DNA from: Selaginella moellendorffii | Lineage: Eukaryota; Streptophyta; Lycopodiopsida; Selaginellales; Selaginellaceae | Assembly: GCF_000143415.4 (NCBI RefSeq) | Contig: NW_003314263.1 | Span: forward strand, 3,916,451 to 3,980,450 | Length of the DNA: 64,000 nucleotides | Reading direction: 5' to 3' | In this document: positions 1-18,835 of the stretch, piece after piece | How positions within the stretch are numbered: position 1 is the first letter of the stretch | Layout of the letters: each line of letters starts with the position of its first letter | The notes under the pieces: generated by a model | Seen by the model: only the letters and a program-made list of their open reading frames with translations | The model's database searches: none | What the model was told of the DNA's origin: nothing | Translations under genes and position numbers: made by a program

Positions 1-189
1 CTCATAGTTCTTGTCTCAGCATTATTCGGTAGACTTGTCATTGCTATTGCTTTCATCAGTCTAGGAGCTGGAGGCTTGCTGCAATTGAGGTCCTTGCAGC
101 TCTATTTGGAGATTTTTAAGGTTTTTACAGCTCTCTATGCTTTATACTTGATTTACTTATTTATTTTAAAATTTATAGAAACTTTATAA
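1..189 (+). other. Open hydrophobic frame running in from the left edge
   Basis: Frame 1 is open from the first base to a TAA at 187-189 and reads as a hydrophobic, leucine-rich peptide with a Gly-Ala-Gly-Gly turn (about residues 22-26). The other two forward frames stop within the first 30-40 bases. The first 120 bases are clearly less AT-rich than what follows, so this may be the 3' end of a gene or gene fragment truncated by the window edge. I do not recognise the family and there is no start codon in view. Confidence 0.2.
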
Positions 190-1660
190 ATTATTAAGAT
201 CAATCTAATTGAATGAGGAGGTGTTTAAAAAATTTTAAATTTTTTTATAATTTATAAACATTATGAATATAGAAATAACCCTAGATTTATAGTAAGTGTA
301 GAGAAAAGGTGGAATAAAAATTGAAGGCACCACCAATGGCATATAGTTATCAAAATCAGTTCTACAAAGTAAAAAGAAGTTGTTTTTAAGGTAATATTGA
401 AAATGTAAATATCAAAATGCCAAGTCATCAACAAGTGATATAAAATTTTTAAACTCATTATGAAGCTTTCAAATTCACAACTCAACTTTTTAAGCTTCAC
501 AAACTTCATATAGAGAGGTATATTTAGCATTGTTCTTTATGGACACTGAATATTAACCATAATAATTGCTAAAGGTATAAAATCTTTATCTATAAAATCC
601 AATAGTGCTAGAACAATAGACATCTCAAGAATATAAAAAGGAAAAAGGGAGAAAAAATTGATAAAAAGCATCAATGTCAATCATGAAACTTTTTAAGCAA
701 TTAACAATCTTAAAGTTCTATATCACAAGCTTTAAAGACCATTAAGCAATATAACTAATTAAGTTCTTCCGCTTTAATAATGAAGTGACAATAACATAAT
801 TTCCCTCTAACAATGTTGAAAGACCATGTGAAGTTTTTCAAAACCCTAAATTGCTATTAAACACTCTTTTATTGTGGAGTAATTTATCTTTACTAATTGT
901 AATGTATAGTTAATATACAATAGCTACCATAAATCTTTGTAAGGTATAGAGAAATAAGAGAAACTCTATTTGTACTCACACTTCATTCTAAAGCACTAAG
1001 TGTTTATCCTTGAAGGCCTACATGAGGTCCGAATAGAAGTAAAGAAGATATGAAACAACCTCATAATCGCAAAGTGCATTAGAAAGTATAAGTTGAGAAT
1101 ATACTTTTATTTTATCAATATGATAAAGTTATATTTGTAGAGACCTTAATGGAATATCATAAATGTATCAAAAATAAACTCAAAAGAAAATTCTTATGAC
1201 GGAAACTCTAGTTTGTAAAAGAATATAGCAATAGTTATTATATATTGTGCAGCTAAGAGAGCAGCTTGCAAGTTACATAAAAAAGTTTAATATTTTTTAT
1301 TATTTTTAAGTTTTTTCCATATTTAATTTTTTATTTTAGAATATATTAAACTAAAATGGGGTATTATATAAATATTTGAATTTTATAACAAGTCAAAAAT
1401 ATATCATGTTTAAAATTTTTTTATTCTATCCCAAATTTTACCCACCATTAGCATTTTCTCAGCCAACTATTATAAAGAAAACATAATGTAATTATTTATC
1501 ATTAGAAGACTTTGTAAGAACTCACAGAATACTTAAATAATATATATATAGATGATACTTTTTCTCAGGCAAGAACTCAAGGGACTTAAACAATATACAC
1601 TTAATTTAGAATTATCAATGTTTCAGGTTATAACACAGAATATTTACTGACCCTAATTAT
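190..1660. other. AT-rich intergenic DNA, no gene seen
   Basis: About 1.5 kb of very AT-rich sequence dense in stop codons on both strands. The longest frame is an 89-codon one on the minus strand without recognisable motifs. I see no gene here. Confidence 0.5.
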
Positions 1661-1669
1661 ACCTCCCAA

Positions 1670-2275
1670 GGATTTGGGACAAGTCATAAGAGAAGATTTA
1701 GAGCTTTACATGATTTAATAATTACGAATGCAGGAGATGGGCAAGATACTAACTCTTTATTTTATGCTGGTAGTATGAGAGTACAGTATCTTAATTTTGC
1801 TATTGATTATTCTTTGAAATTCCAAATAGATCTTTATTATTTGTTAGTACATCTAAAAGAGTTGATGTAAAACCTACAGATACTATAGCATGTTGGATTT
1901 TCTCTTTAAATATTGTGTATCTAATGTCAATTGAAATCTTCTATTTTGTGAAAATATACCATTTCCAAGTAATAAAATAGATCCAATCTCTCTTTTAGAA
2001 CCACCTAGGTTGTTATATGCAACTTATCATATAAAACCATATCGTATTAGAAAAAAATAAATTTTATTATTATTCTGATTGCTACCTACATTTACAGCCT
2101 GATGGAAATTTAAAAATCATAATTGATAAGGATATATTCATTTGGGACAGTAATGAATAATGCACACCCCAACCTTTTTGCACAGTGATATCAGTCTTAG
2201 TTGTTACTAATGCTGGAGACACTATTATTTATAACTTACAAACAGGAAGCATGATAGGTGGATTAGTGTAAATAA
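1670..2275 (+). pseudogene. Broken bulb-type (mannose-binding) lectin gene
   Basis: Conceptual translation in shifting frames gives pieces of a B_lectin domain. One stretch at about 2090-2160 reads LQPDGNLKIII..IFIWDSNE, which matches the family pattern QxDxNxVxY followed by W-D/S. A second at about 2195-2250 reads VVTNAGDTIIYN, the usual third sugar-binding strand. In-frame stops (for example TAA at 2158-2160) and frame changes break it. The organisation and AT-rich setting match the intact lectin-like gene at 33240-34097, which suggests a shared family. Upstream sequence to about 1670 is open in parts and may be the decayed N-terminal region. It is a pseudogene unless unusual splicing removes every stop. 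Confidence 0.5.
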
Positions 2276-2504
2276 TGCAGGTAACTCAACCAGTAATATG
2301 TGATTATCCTCTATTTCTTTATGTTTCATATAAAAATCAAATAATACAAATGGAATTTAAAGCATTTTTTCTCCAACCTTGAGTTGCTTGACAGAGTAGC
2401 TTGACCTCCTCTCAAACAAGACTTGTCCAGGTCAACTTTTTTTTCAACCTCAAATCCCTTGGAAAGCAAGCCAACAAGTTTAGAAGGAAAAACTCCAATT
2501 CTTT

Positions 2505-3605
2505 GTGATGCTTGAGGCGCTTTCTTGGCAGCGGCGCCACCACCCAGGCGATGGCTCCGACGCACTGGTGGCGACAAGCCTGATGAGCATGTTTGGCAAG
2601 AGTGGCAACCTGGGGGATGCGTGGCAGATCTTCGCGAGCTCCACTGGCCGTGGGATTGTTTGCTGGAACTCCATCCTCTCGGCATTTGCACTGCATGGGC
2701 ATTTCGACCCAGAAACTCAACACAGTTAATCTTTGGTGAGATTTTGAGAAAATTTTGATTTTTTTGAGATTTTGATTTTTGGTGAGAAATTAAATAAAAT
2801 AATAAAATAGTATTCATGTTTAGGGGGCGACCCTAAGACCGTACTGTTCTTAATTGAAAGTTGAGGCGGATGGGAATCGAACCCAGCAACCCTACACAAC
2901 AGAACATTACAGCGTGCATGCTATAACCACAAAGCCATGAACACTAGGAGATAATAAAATATAGTTGCAGCACCTCTCATTAGATTTAGATGCAAAGGAA
3001 GATTTGGAATCCACGTGGACGACATCCAGGGGCTGCGAGGCCAGAGATTTGGAGGATCCTACTGGCCGAATCGATCTCCAACATGATCGCTTCCAAAGCG
3101 TTTCCACCCCAGAATCGACCAAGCCATTTCAGACTCTGGACAATTGCAGTCCGCGGGTAATCTCGACGCGATCAACTTCACGAGCTTCCTCAACGTGGCG
3201 ATGGATCCTGTCCGCGGAAACCGATAGTAAAAGACAGCGGCACTCTGGAGAATGCAGCAAGAGGGTTGCAAGGCCGACGAGATCACTCTCTCCACCGCGC
3301 TCGCAGCTTGCAGCCACTCGGGGTCGATCGACGAGGCCCATGGCTGCTCCGTGTCGATGCTCAGGGACTATGGCGTGAGGCCAATCGCCCAGCACTACAG
3401 CTGCATGATCGATGCTCTGGGCCGGGCGGGACGGATGGAGCGGCTCAAGAGTTTCTTGCGGAGTAAAGGTGGAGCTGTGGCGGCGGCCATGGAGGCGGCG
3501 CTGCTCAGCGCTTGCTGGAACCACAGCGATGTGGACCTCGCGATGCTGGCGTGCGACCGGACACTGCAGTTGGCCCCGCGCTCGTCATGCTCTACAACAC
3601 CGTGA
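2505..3605 (+). pseudogene. PPR (pentatricopeptide) gene remnant, split
   Basis: Two in-frame blocks read as PLS-type PPR sequence. 2505-2729 contains VATSLMSMFGKSGNLGDAWQIF and CWNSILSAFALHGH, typical S and P motifs. 3252-3605 contains DEITLSTALAACSHSGSIDEA, HYSCMIDALGRAGRM and LLSACWNHSDVDLA, which is the end of the PPR array running into an E motif. Between them lies about 500 bp of unrelated sequence with stops and the tRNA-like element at 2862-2944. No start codon context, N-terminal array or DYW domain is present, so this is a decayed C-terminal portion. Organelle RNA processing is the known role of the family, but this copy is unlikely to work. Confidence 0.6.
2862..2944 (-). repeat. 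tRNA-derived element (degenerate tRNA / SINE head)
   Basis: On the minus strand 83 nt hold a good RNA polymerase III A box (TGGCTTTGTGG, 2927-2937) and a perfect-looking B box (GGTTCGATTCC, 2873-2883). The T-loop TTCGATT closes with GGG/CCC, and the 3' end reads CCGCCTCA. The 5' end does not pair with the 3' acceptor strand and the anticodon stem (around CTGTAAT) does not form, so this is not a functional tRNA. It fits the promoter head of a tRNA-derived SINE or a decayed tRNA-Thr-like gene. It sits inside the insertion that splits the PPR remnant. Confidence 0.5.
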
Positions 3606-3750
3606 GTTCGTCCAAGTCGTCGATCGGCCCGAGCTTGACGATCAGCTCGGCCTCCTTGCGGACAAGAAGTTAAAATGGAAATGCTTACCCAGTGGAAGAT
3701 GGTGTCGATATGATACGATGATCAGCGCTTCCCCTTTGGAAGCTCTTGAA

Positions 3751-8866
<5,116 letters not shown>

Positions 8867-9295
8867 CCCGCAGCAGCAAGATTTCGATCGTCCCGAGAGC
8901 GCCAAGCGCGAGACGCGAACGGTGAGGCCTCGCCCCAAATAATTAGGGATTTGCGATTCACTTGAATCAAGCATATTCGCCGAGCGGAACGAATATGCCC
9001 AACCGTTGGAAAAGCGAATCTTCACATGGCGCCTGAAGTCCCGGTATAAATGTAAAACTGGGTGTTTTTGGGATTAATCCACTGTTCCTCCATTTCCATA
9101 TCCAAGTAACTTCTTCTTCCCTCCATTCTTAGGGTTCTTCAATCCGCGCGATCTACCAGGCGGAGGAGAAAGCGTCATTGGAGCGCGCGGATTATCGATG
9201 GTCGGTTGCGTTCGCGGCGTCGCAGCGATGATCCAGTCTGGAGATTAGCAGTAGGTGGGAGGAAATGCTGGATAGATTCTAGGTTTTTGTGTGGA
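8867..9295 (+). promoter_or_regulatory. Divergent promoter region with TATA box at 9045
   Basis: The region separates the ABCC gene (-) from the gene at 9442 (+). A plus-strand TATAAA lies at 9045-9050, and a telo-box-like TTAGGGTT at 9129-9136. Both are placed to serve the rightward gene, whose 5' UTR would then be several hundred bases long. Assignment to either gene is inferred from orientation only. Confidence 0.4.
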
Positions 9296-9442
9296 ATGGA
9301 GGAACCTGCCGGGGCGCGCAGCATGAGATTATGTGATATTGCGTTTGATGATCCGTCCGATAGTCTCTCCAGGTGTGTATTATTTGTTTTGGTTGGCGAG
9401 AAAGATCTCATTCTTTGCGCGCTCCACTCCAGGGACGTATAA
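9296..9442 (+). promoter_or_regulatory. Upstream ORF ending on the main start codon
   Basis: An ATG at 9296 opens a frame reading MEEPAGARSMRLCDIAFDD. It ends at a TAA (9440-9442) whose last A is the A of the main ATG at 9442. A likely 5' UTR intron (GTGTGT at about 9372, CTCCAG before GGACG at about 9432) lies inside it; the frame ends at the same stop with or without splicing. Such an overlapping uORF would be expected to affect initiation at the main start. Alternatively the annotated start is wrong and this is the true N-terminus through another splice. Confidence 0.35.
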
Positions 9443-12220
9443 TGTCGACGAACAATAACCAAGAGAAGCAGAGGGTGATCCTCTCTCTCACTGTCGAGAT
9501 CCAAGATGGGCGTGAGGAGCACATTCAAGTTAAGGAGGGCGATTCGGCTGAGATGGTCGCGAAGTGCTTCGTTAATCAGCATGGACTGCCTCAGCAATTT
9601 GAAGCTCCTCTAGCTGAGCTGATTGTTGATAATATTATCCGCCTGAGGTACTGGAACTCTTTTTTTCTTTGTTCTTTTCGCTCGAAACCAAGTAAACTTT
9701 GTCAGCATTGTGCAGCAAAGACGATGGCTGGCGAAAGGAAAACCAAAGGCCAGCAACAGCGCCCGCGAGGCCGACCAGAAGAGAAGCTGCTCCTGCAAGC
9801 AAGAGTGAATCGAGCGGCAAACAACCGGGAACTCATGAAACCTCCGCGGCCAACAAGGCTGCGGGCAAGACTAAATCACCACCAGCAGGCAAAATGTCCG
9901 AGCGTCTGCTGGCACATACGTACACATTCCGAGCAAAAAGTAGCGTTTTTTGTCATTTGGAACCAAGGAAGAAGACAGGCCAACGACCGCTTACGGAGAA
10001 ACAGGTGCCGGTTTTCCTGTCCCGTTTTGTGACGTTTCTGACTGGGCATTTTGTGCAGAGAGCTTTGTATTTGCGTCTACATATGGATTTTGTAAGGCAC
10101 AAACAGAAAATGGAAGATGGACGCCGGCTCCTGCACGAGCAGTTCGTTGAGAAGGTGCACAGGAACAAGACACACATGTCAAAGGTTCAAGAACGTTCCT
10201 TTCTTTTGTTTGACCTCTCTCTTTGTTTTATTTTCTTTAGAGATCGAGAATGATCATGCGAGTCAGATCGACCGCCGCCAAGCAGTTTCATAACTACGGC
10301 GAATTGCTGTATCAAGAAGGCATGAACAAGCAACATGAGAGGAAAGTCCAGATTCAGAAGAAAAAGCAGGAAGACGAAGCGAACGAGCTCAACGGGTTCA
10401 CTTTCAGGCCGGAATTAAGGTTTGAAAACTTTGTTTCCGCTCATAAGCCCGGCTTATGTCTGTTTTGCAACAGTAAGACGGCTCGGAAGCAGAAGAACAA
10501 GAAGGTCGTTTGGAAGAGGCTTCTTGAGGATAGATACGCAGAGCACTTGCAGCAACTGCGTAATGAGGTTACTCCGCAGAACTGGTTGCAATAATCTCTC
10601 GATAACAGGGTAACTTGTTAACAAGAAACAAGCTCTTTGTTTTCCTACATTTCTAACTTAGTCCTCCAGGCCTTTGAAGCTCAACTCATGGAATGTACAT
10701 TTAAGCCCCGTATAAACGAGATACTCCGGACAGATAGAGATAATCGAGAGGACAAGCTGCAACAGCAGCAGCTGGGATCTCGTTTCGACCAATTATTTTG
10801 GGATGCCGAAATTCGACGCAGGAGACAAGCAGAGTACACGCAATGGTATCCGGAAGGGTATGAGTCTTGGTTACCCCGTTAGACTGATTACTAACATTCT
10901 TTTTTGTTTTTAACCAGAGTAACATTTCGTCCTAGCATTAGTAAAAGCCAACGGAGTCATCCGGACACGCATGAGCGAGAACCGGGAAGATCTGTTTTTG
11001 ATAGGCTGCTGGAATATGCAGAAAGAACAAATCTTTTAAAGCAGAAGCTTTTGGACGAGTTTTCCAAGCCGATTGATCCCTCAACTGGACAAGAGCTCTT
11101 CACTCCTATCACGGGGCGCAAGCCTCAAGTTGAGGTAGAGCTACATTCTTGCGAGAAAATACTAATACTTTGTGTTCGTGTTTCCAGAGGAATGCGTCTT
11201 TTCTTCCTATTGGGGAGTTTTTGTACCAGATGTATTTTGATCTTGACCACAAAAAGCAAGCCAAGTTTGAAAAGAGCTTGCACCAGACCAAGATCAAAAC
11301 TCTGGAGTACGTATTGCCCAGGTCCATCGATATTCTAAAGGAGCTGGAAAAGCGAAGCTTTCGCCAGATATTTGACTATCTCGACACCAATAAGGTAGGC
11401 ATTTTGTTTAATCAGCCTTGGCTAGTCGCTGACATGTGAGTCGTGCCAGAGTGGTATTGTTAACTTGGAAACGGCTGTGACGGAGGCTTTAATGGATGAT
11501 GTTATTGAGGACATCGAGGATATGAAAAAGTCTGGCAATCCAGTGACTTCACTAAATTACGAGGGATTTGTGCAAATGCTTATGCCGATTCGAGTAAGTC
11601 TCGTATATATATTTTATCTTGTCTCTCACGTCCTGGTACTTTGCACAGAAAGCTAAGAGGAGAGGTGTTCATCTAGTCCTCAAAACAAGAAGGATCGATG
11701 ACCCTTTCAAGACCTTTACTTTCCGGTTTAGAATGAGCCCTTACTCTCGAGCGCTGGCAATCAAGAGACGGAAATACAAGTAAGTTCTATCTCAAATTCT
11801 TTTTATGAATCTCTACTGACTTCTACGTGTGGCAGAGGCACGACTAATTGGTACAAAATCCTCTGCCAAGAGAAAGGAAGACGCGCCACGAGGATGGAAG
11901 ATCTTCAAAAGGATTTGCAACAAGTTGCAATGCGGGAGTGCACATTCAAGCCCGTAATTCACAGCAAACGGGGCAAGAGCATCGTCAAGGTGTGTGCTTT
12001 TTCGGATTTTCCCAGCGTAAAATCTCTGTCGCACTGTCCCGTGTAGATGCGTATCACTGGGGGAGGAGGAGACGTCGACAAGGAGGAGGAACAGCAAGAA
12101 GTTCACGGCTTCATTTTCAAAGAGGATGGTAAGTCTGTTTTTTCCTTCACATTTTTCTTTCAAGCGTTCTAATCTTCTCGATTTTTTCCAGCATTTATTC
12201 CAGGTAGATTTGTGAGTTGA
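9442..12220 (+). CDS. CTFxP-repeat protein with EF-hand and ubiquitin-like N-terminus
   Basis: A multi-exon gene for a basic, coiled-coil-rich protein of about 650-700 residues. The N-terminus (VILSLTVEIQDGREEHIQV, residues ~10-65) looks like a beta-grasp/ubiquitin-like fold. Then come recurrent short motifs of the type x(C/Y)TFxP: AHTYTFRAK, NGFTFRPEL, ECTFKPRI, VTFRPSI, ECTFKPVI. Near residue 450 an EF-hand-like loop DTNKSGIVNLET is created by splicing NK|SG (GTAGGC..TGCCAG at about 11395-11450). Splices RLS|KDDG (9647/9716) and EDA|FIPGRFVS at the 3' end were checked by frame. The boundaries of exon 2 around 9940-10055 are uncertain. TFxP-repeat proteins of this kind are, to my knowledge, typical of flagellated eukaryotes, so a basal body or sperm flagellum role is an inference. 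Its stop is 189 bp from the converging protease gene. Confidence 0.7.
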
Positions 12221-12409
12221 GCGGCAGCACTACACAATTTTGTGGACCTTTGGTTTGTAAATTTTCTGATTTTGTGGATTCTATCTTTGCTACCACGACG
12301 CTAATTGTCTTTTGATCGATTCAAAGGAAAGGAACCAATTTACAGGAATAATAAATTGTCCACTGTGAGGATGGATTACTATGTACAGCCAGGCAGTGAC
12401 GCTCCCGTC

Positions 12410-14239
<1,830 letters not shown>

Positions 14240-14659
14240 GGAGAGAACGCCGCTGGAACAAGAATAACGTGAGATACCTCCGCGCTTTGTATATGATAGA
14301 AAAGGCGCTGGGTAAATCTAGGCCGTAAATGGGTGTCGATCGTGACCGCCAACAATATCGACGGACGAGGATGGGCCTATCTCCGCCGTTGGATGTCAAA
14401 GATCGACGGCTGTGCGCTAAACACCGTTGCCTTTGATGTGTGCCGTGTATTCATGGATCGTGTGTGTTGACAAGATAGACTAGATGCGTTCTTTAGATCT
14501 TTTATTTAGGGCATTGCGTTGCGTGTGTGACTACTAGCATTCATGTCTAGCAATAATTTACCTCATCAAATGGGACCTTTGGCTTCGAAATGTTTGCAAC
14601 TTGCGTCGTTAGTTTTTTTGTCCGATTGCAAGGATGATTCTTACCCGTCCTTTTAGGGC
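14240..14659. other. 5' flank of the protease gene, nothing else seen
   Basis: The first 100 bases include an A/T stretch (TATATGATAG at about 14287) that may hold a weak TATA element for the leftward protease gene. The rest shows no recognisable gene or repeat. Confidence 0.35.
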
Positions 14660-15220
14660 TTGTGTGGTTTGCGGATCTTAGAATCTTTCTTATTGTCTTC
14701 ATCTGAGATCCAGGAACCTTCGCCCTTGACTCTAACGAAAGATGAAAGCTTTTATTTCCTTTTCAAGTGGATCATACAATCCATCCAAAACGAGCGAGAT
14801 GGAGGCTGGTGGGCTGAGCTCAAGAAATGGACGGCAAAGCTTGGCCTTGATCTCACATTAGACGATTATAGCTGGAGGATGTCGCAGGCCTTTGAGCAAT
14901 GGCCGCTGCCAAGAACAGTGGGAGCCCCAATCTGATAGGCATGGATCCCCATATCTATCATCACGCCCCGAGGTGGGCTTGCTACAAGCTCATCACATAC
15001 AGATGTGGTAATCACCACCTATGTGTTGAGATGGCCCGCCAAGTTAGACCTTGCATCCCTCACTGTCTTTGCCTTTGCCAAATAGGATATCCTCTATGAC
15101 TGTAGAGCATATGACAGCAGCTTCCTACCATTCCTTGGCGAAATAGGGATCTTTCAGCCTTCCTATCCAACATTGCGACCTTGCGAGGTAGCTTTTGAGG
15201 ATGGAAGAAATTCGTGAGGC
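14660..15220 (+). mobile_element. Possible LINE (non-LTR retrotransposon) 3' remnant
   Basis: Two frames together give a continuous protein-like signal: WWAELKKWTAKLGLDL and SQAFEQWPLPRTVG in one, then HHAPRWACYKLITYRCGNHHL with VEMARQV in the next. The pattern N-H-x-L-x-V-E-x-x-R followed by cysteine-rich sequence and DCRAYDS resembles the zinc-finger-like tail found at the end of plant LINE reverse transcriptases. Frames shift at about 14935 and 15100, so it is not functional. The assignment is a guess from pattern; no reverse transcriptase core is present. Confidence 0.3.
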
Positions 15221-17029
15221 AGACTAATTTAAGAATTTATCTTATTATCTAGGATTAAAACTATTTTCCTATAAAATCTAACTTGATTTGATTCCAAGCA
15301 CTCACAGATTTAGTTTTTTTTTTAAAAAAAAAAATCAGATCATTGATCCTCACTATTTTTGTATAATTAAATTTCTGTATAGTATATTTAATTTATATAT
15401 CTATTTGTTTGTGTATACACTAGAATTATAGTAGTGTTTATATTACTATTATAATAAACTAAGATTACTCACTTACCATATGTGATGCTGTTAATTTTGC
15501 ATAATAGCTCAATTTTTAGTGTACTTGCAACTGAGTTATGTTATATATTTTTATATCATAGCCTATGTGATGGACATGTATAATATAAATATATACCATT
15601 CAGAATAAGGATTTATATGACATATATGTATGTAAGTATGTATATGTATATATATCACTCAATTAGATAGAAAATGTGTTACAATAGTGATATCATTCTA
15701 AAGAATTTTTATCTCATTAAAGCAATAACTAAAGTGAAATGCAAAGACTTTGTACATGTGTAAGGAGTTTTGGCTTCAAGTGACAGTTCTGTACAAGAAG
15801 ACTTAGAGAGGCTGCATTGTCATGGCTTTATAGCCAACTTTTCTTTGTCAAGGAGCTTGTGATTGATCTTCCTTTGCTTCTTGACAATGGAATTTGCTCT
15901 ATTAGTTCCTCAATTATTTTAGGGCCCTATTGCCTCATCTTTTCCTATTCTTGAAGTTTTTACAAAATAAATACCCTCTATGCTCGCCTTTAACAATAAT
16001 TAAAGAAATTTAACATTAAACACTGACTAAAAACGTTACTACAATTTTCTTTAATCTGAATTATTTTGTTATCATATATTATATTGTAATTGAGCCTTAA
16101 AAAAACCAGTATTTTAAAAGCACAAACACTGAGTAAAGCACTTACAAAAACTTTTACCCNNNNNNNNNNNNNNNNNNNNNNNNNNNNNNNNNNNNNNNNN
16201 NNNNNNNNNNNNNNNNNNNNNNNNNNNNNNNNNNNNNNNNNNNNNNNNNNNNNNNNNNNCTACAGGAAATAAATTTATAATATAAATGAAATAGAACTTG
16301 TTTTTGGTTTGAAATTAGGAAAAGTTGGGAGTATTTTTGCAAGGGGTGAAAATTAGCTTTTAGATATGCATATATATCTTGGAAATATTGAAGGGAAAGA
16401 TTACCAAGAATCATATTAAAAGCTAAACATATCAGATGAAGACAATTTAGATATGCATTTTTAATCACAATATTAAATCACAAGTAATGTTGGTATAAAT
16501 CTACCACACAGTATTTGGACATTGCCAATTATATGTCACACTCTCAAAAGTTGCTTTAGTTTTCACATTTTTAAACATATACATATATGTGTAAGAATTT
16601 GAAAACCAAATATTACTCAAAAAGGTACATGAGAAATTTAGTTTATAAGAAAATACTATAAAATGGTGAAATAAATGCTTTAATTAAAAAACAAATTTGT
16701 ATTTAGCTATGTATATAAATTATACAGATGGAATGGAAATAAAATAAATACCTAACTGACTATGTTGTTTTGCCCTTCCTGTAAACACTTGTCAAGTATA
16801 ACTTCATAGGCCTATTTACACTTTAGAAAAAATTTCTTGAGGAACAAGTAGTTTTAAAATATCAATTGTTAACATATCATGCCTATTCATTAAAGCCATG
16901 GACAAGGCATAGGCTTTATTTAAAATATAGCTATTTTTTAAAAGAAATATTTTTGATTTAGCTAATAGGAGAATATACTTGGATATCCTAGGATATTTTA
17001 CCATCTAACAGTGGTTATTCATTTATTTG
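15221..17029. other. AT-rich DNA around a scaffold gap
   Basis: Very AT-rich sequence with poly-A/T runs and TA-rich microsatellite-like stretches (for example 15620-15655). I see no gene. The frames that cross the N-run at 16160-16259 are artefacts. Confidence 0.5.
16160..16259. other. Assembly gap (exactly 100 N)
   Basis: A run of exactly 100 N, the conventional placeholder for a scaffold gap of unknown size. Distances across it should not be trusted. Confidence 0.98.
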
Positions 17030-17125
17030 AATCTTGTATTTATAATTTATGAACATGTTTATAATTTATAAACTTCTCTAACCACTTTATATCATCGTGA
17101 TATGGTTGTGAGGTCTTTTGAAGCA

Positions 17126-17670
17126 TGAGCCAAAGAAATACCATAACTTACAATGCATTGATTAGGGCCTACATCCAGAATGGCAATTGTGAGGGAGCTC
17201 TTAAAGTTTCTAGGCTCATGGATCAAACTGGTGTCAAAATCAATGATCTCAGCTATTGGCAATGATTGATGTTTGTGCAGGTATGGAGAATTTACTGCAA
17301 GTCAAGTCTCTTCTCTCCTTGATCTTGGGAGATGCCAAGTAAGAACACTGGGAATAAGTTTAGAAATGTATTTATTTCCATGTATGTCCAGTGTGGAGAC
17401 TTGAGTGCCTCCGTACTAGTGTTCTAGGATCAATGGATGGAACCATCATGATATCATGTCCTGGAACTCAATTCTTGCTTACTATACTCAAAATGGAAGA
17501 AGTGAAGAGTCTCTAGAGATGCTTTGGGAGATGAGGTTGGATGGATCTTATCAGTTGAACACCATCACCTTTAGCACTGTTTTGAGTGCTTGCAGCTGTG
17601 CTGGATTTGTGGATCATGCTCATGAATCCAATATGGAGATTTCAATATTGACTATCAAAATGAAGAACTA
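17126..17670 (+). pseudogene. PPR fragment in the left arm
   Basis: Reads MSQRNTITYNALIRAYIQNG (17126 on) and, after a frame break, MSWNSILAYYTQNGRSEESL and NTITFSTVLSACSCAGFVDHA (17456-17620), which are PPR S/P motifs. Frame shifts and stops (TGA near 17268) show decay. The same sequence occurs inverted at about 21960-22460. Confidence 0.6.
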
Positions 17671-18667
17671 AAACCACTTCAAACAATAATGAAGAAAGAA
17701 TGATACATACAAATATTAAAATATAATACATGTTATAAGAAACTAATAGATCATATAAATAATATATACAAACAGATTATATATCATAATAAAAAATACT
17801 TAAAAACAAAAGCAAACCAAGCGTAGCAATTTATATTTTCATGAAAGCAAACCAAGAACAAACAATGGAAAAAAATGTTTCTAAACTCCAGGACGTCAAA
17901 GAAGTGGCGGCCAAAAGCCGAGAAAGACCACAGTCATCCAGACGGAGAGAAATGCCATGTAAGCATGCCACATCATTGCCAGCTTCACGGTGGTAGATGC
18001 TCGTTACAGCACAGCGACTTGTCGATCGCGCAAATGGTCTCACAAGATCCAAGCTCAACGTTCGTCCCGAGCTTCCCTGGGAGATGGAGATGGCTGACAT
18101 ATTTGTGGAAGGGACTGCTCAGGCAGTGTCCTACCAACGGAGAGCACTCGTTCGAGCCCATGGATGATTGTGAAACACGTAAATACTTAGGAGGCGAGCG
18201 AGCGCCCTCTGAGAGGATGAGCGACTTCTCGCAGGAGGAAGGGCTGCGCAAGATTCATGATAGGCCAGACTACAAGTTGGTTGTTCTCCATCTCCGCCAC
18301 TTCTATTGACCAGCCAAATATGCTTCTCCTTGTTCCTCCAGGCTTTGCACAGCAATTCAGTCTCTATGAACCAGGGGCACTCTTTCGCTCACCATCTTTT
18401 TCTGGGCACAAAGGAAAAACTTTCTTGGCAATACCATGTTTGGGAATTTTCAGAGCTTCGCCAGCAGTTCTGATGCCCCTGGAGAGGCGGAATTTCTTCT
18501 TCTTTAGAACAAAACCGGTGGATTATCCGCTGCAATCGCTGCCGGCGGCAGGTCCACAAACTAGCCATCGCCAATCTGTACTAGAAAGATTGTGGAGCTC
18601 GTTAACTCTTTTTTCATTTTTTTTTATTAGATCCTCTCGATCTCTTCTCACGGTTGTGACATTTTTA

Positions 18668-18835
18668 AATTTGAGCTGCTGAAGCCAACGCGGGAGCGCT
18701 ACAACATCTCTATCTAGCGAATGTTTCTTTCCAGATGAGAGCTCAAGCAGCGGGTGCTTCACACAACATAGGAAGCCATTCCAAAACCGGCGGAATCAAA
18801 TCGGCTGCTCTGAATCGGAAAACAAGGATTCTGGA
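18668..18835 (+). pseudogene. Captured fragment of the ARM-repeat gene (left arm)
   Basis: The stretch (GAGCTGCTGAAGCCAACGC, then ATCTCTATCTAGCGAATGTTTC, then TTCCAGATGAGAGCTCAAGC) is a diverged copy of the minus strand of 39420-39740. It includes the exon end, intron sequence with the acceptor-like TTTCCAG, and the following exon. Several indels destroy the frame. The inverted copy is at about 21030-21180. Confidence 0.6.

Noticed and set aside
2326-2817. 163-codon minus-strand frame
   Set aside because: Antisense to the PPR remnant and extended by AT-rich DNA; no family signal.
2862-2944. Functional tRNA gene
   Set aside because: Acceptor and anticodon stems do not pair; only promoter boxes and the T loop are preserved.
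16090-16468. Frames crossing the N-run
   Set aside because: They are open only because N codons are not stops.
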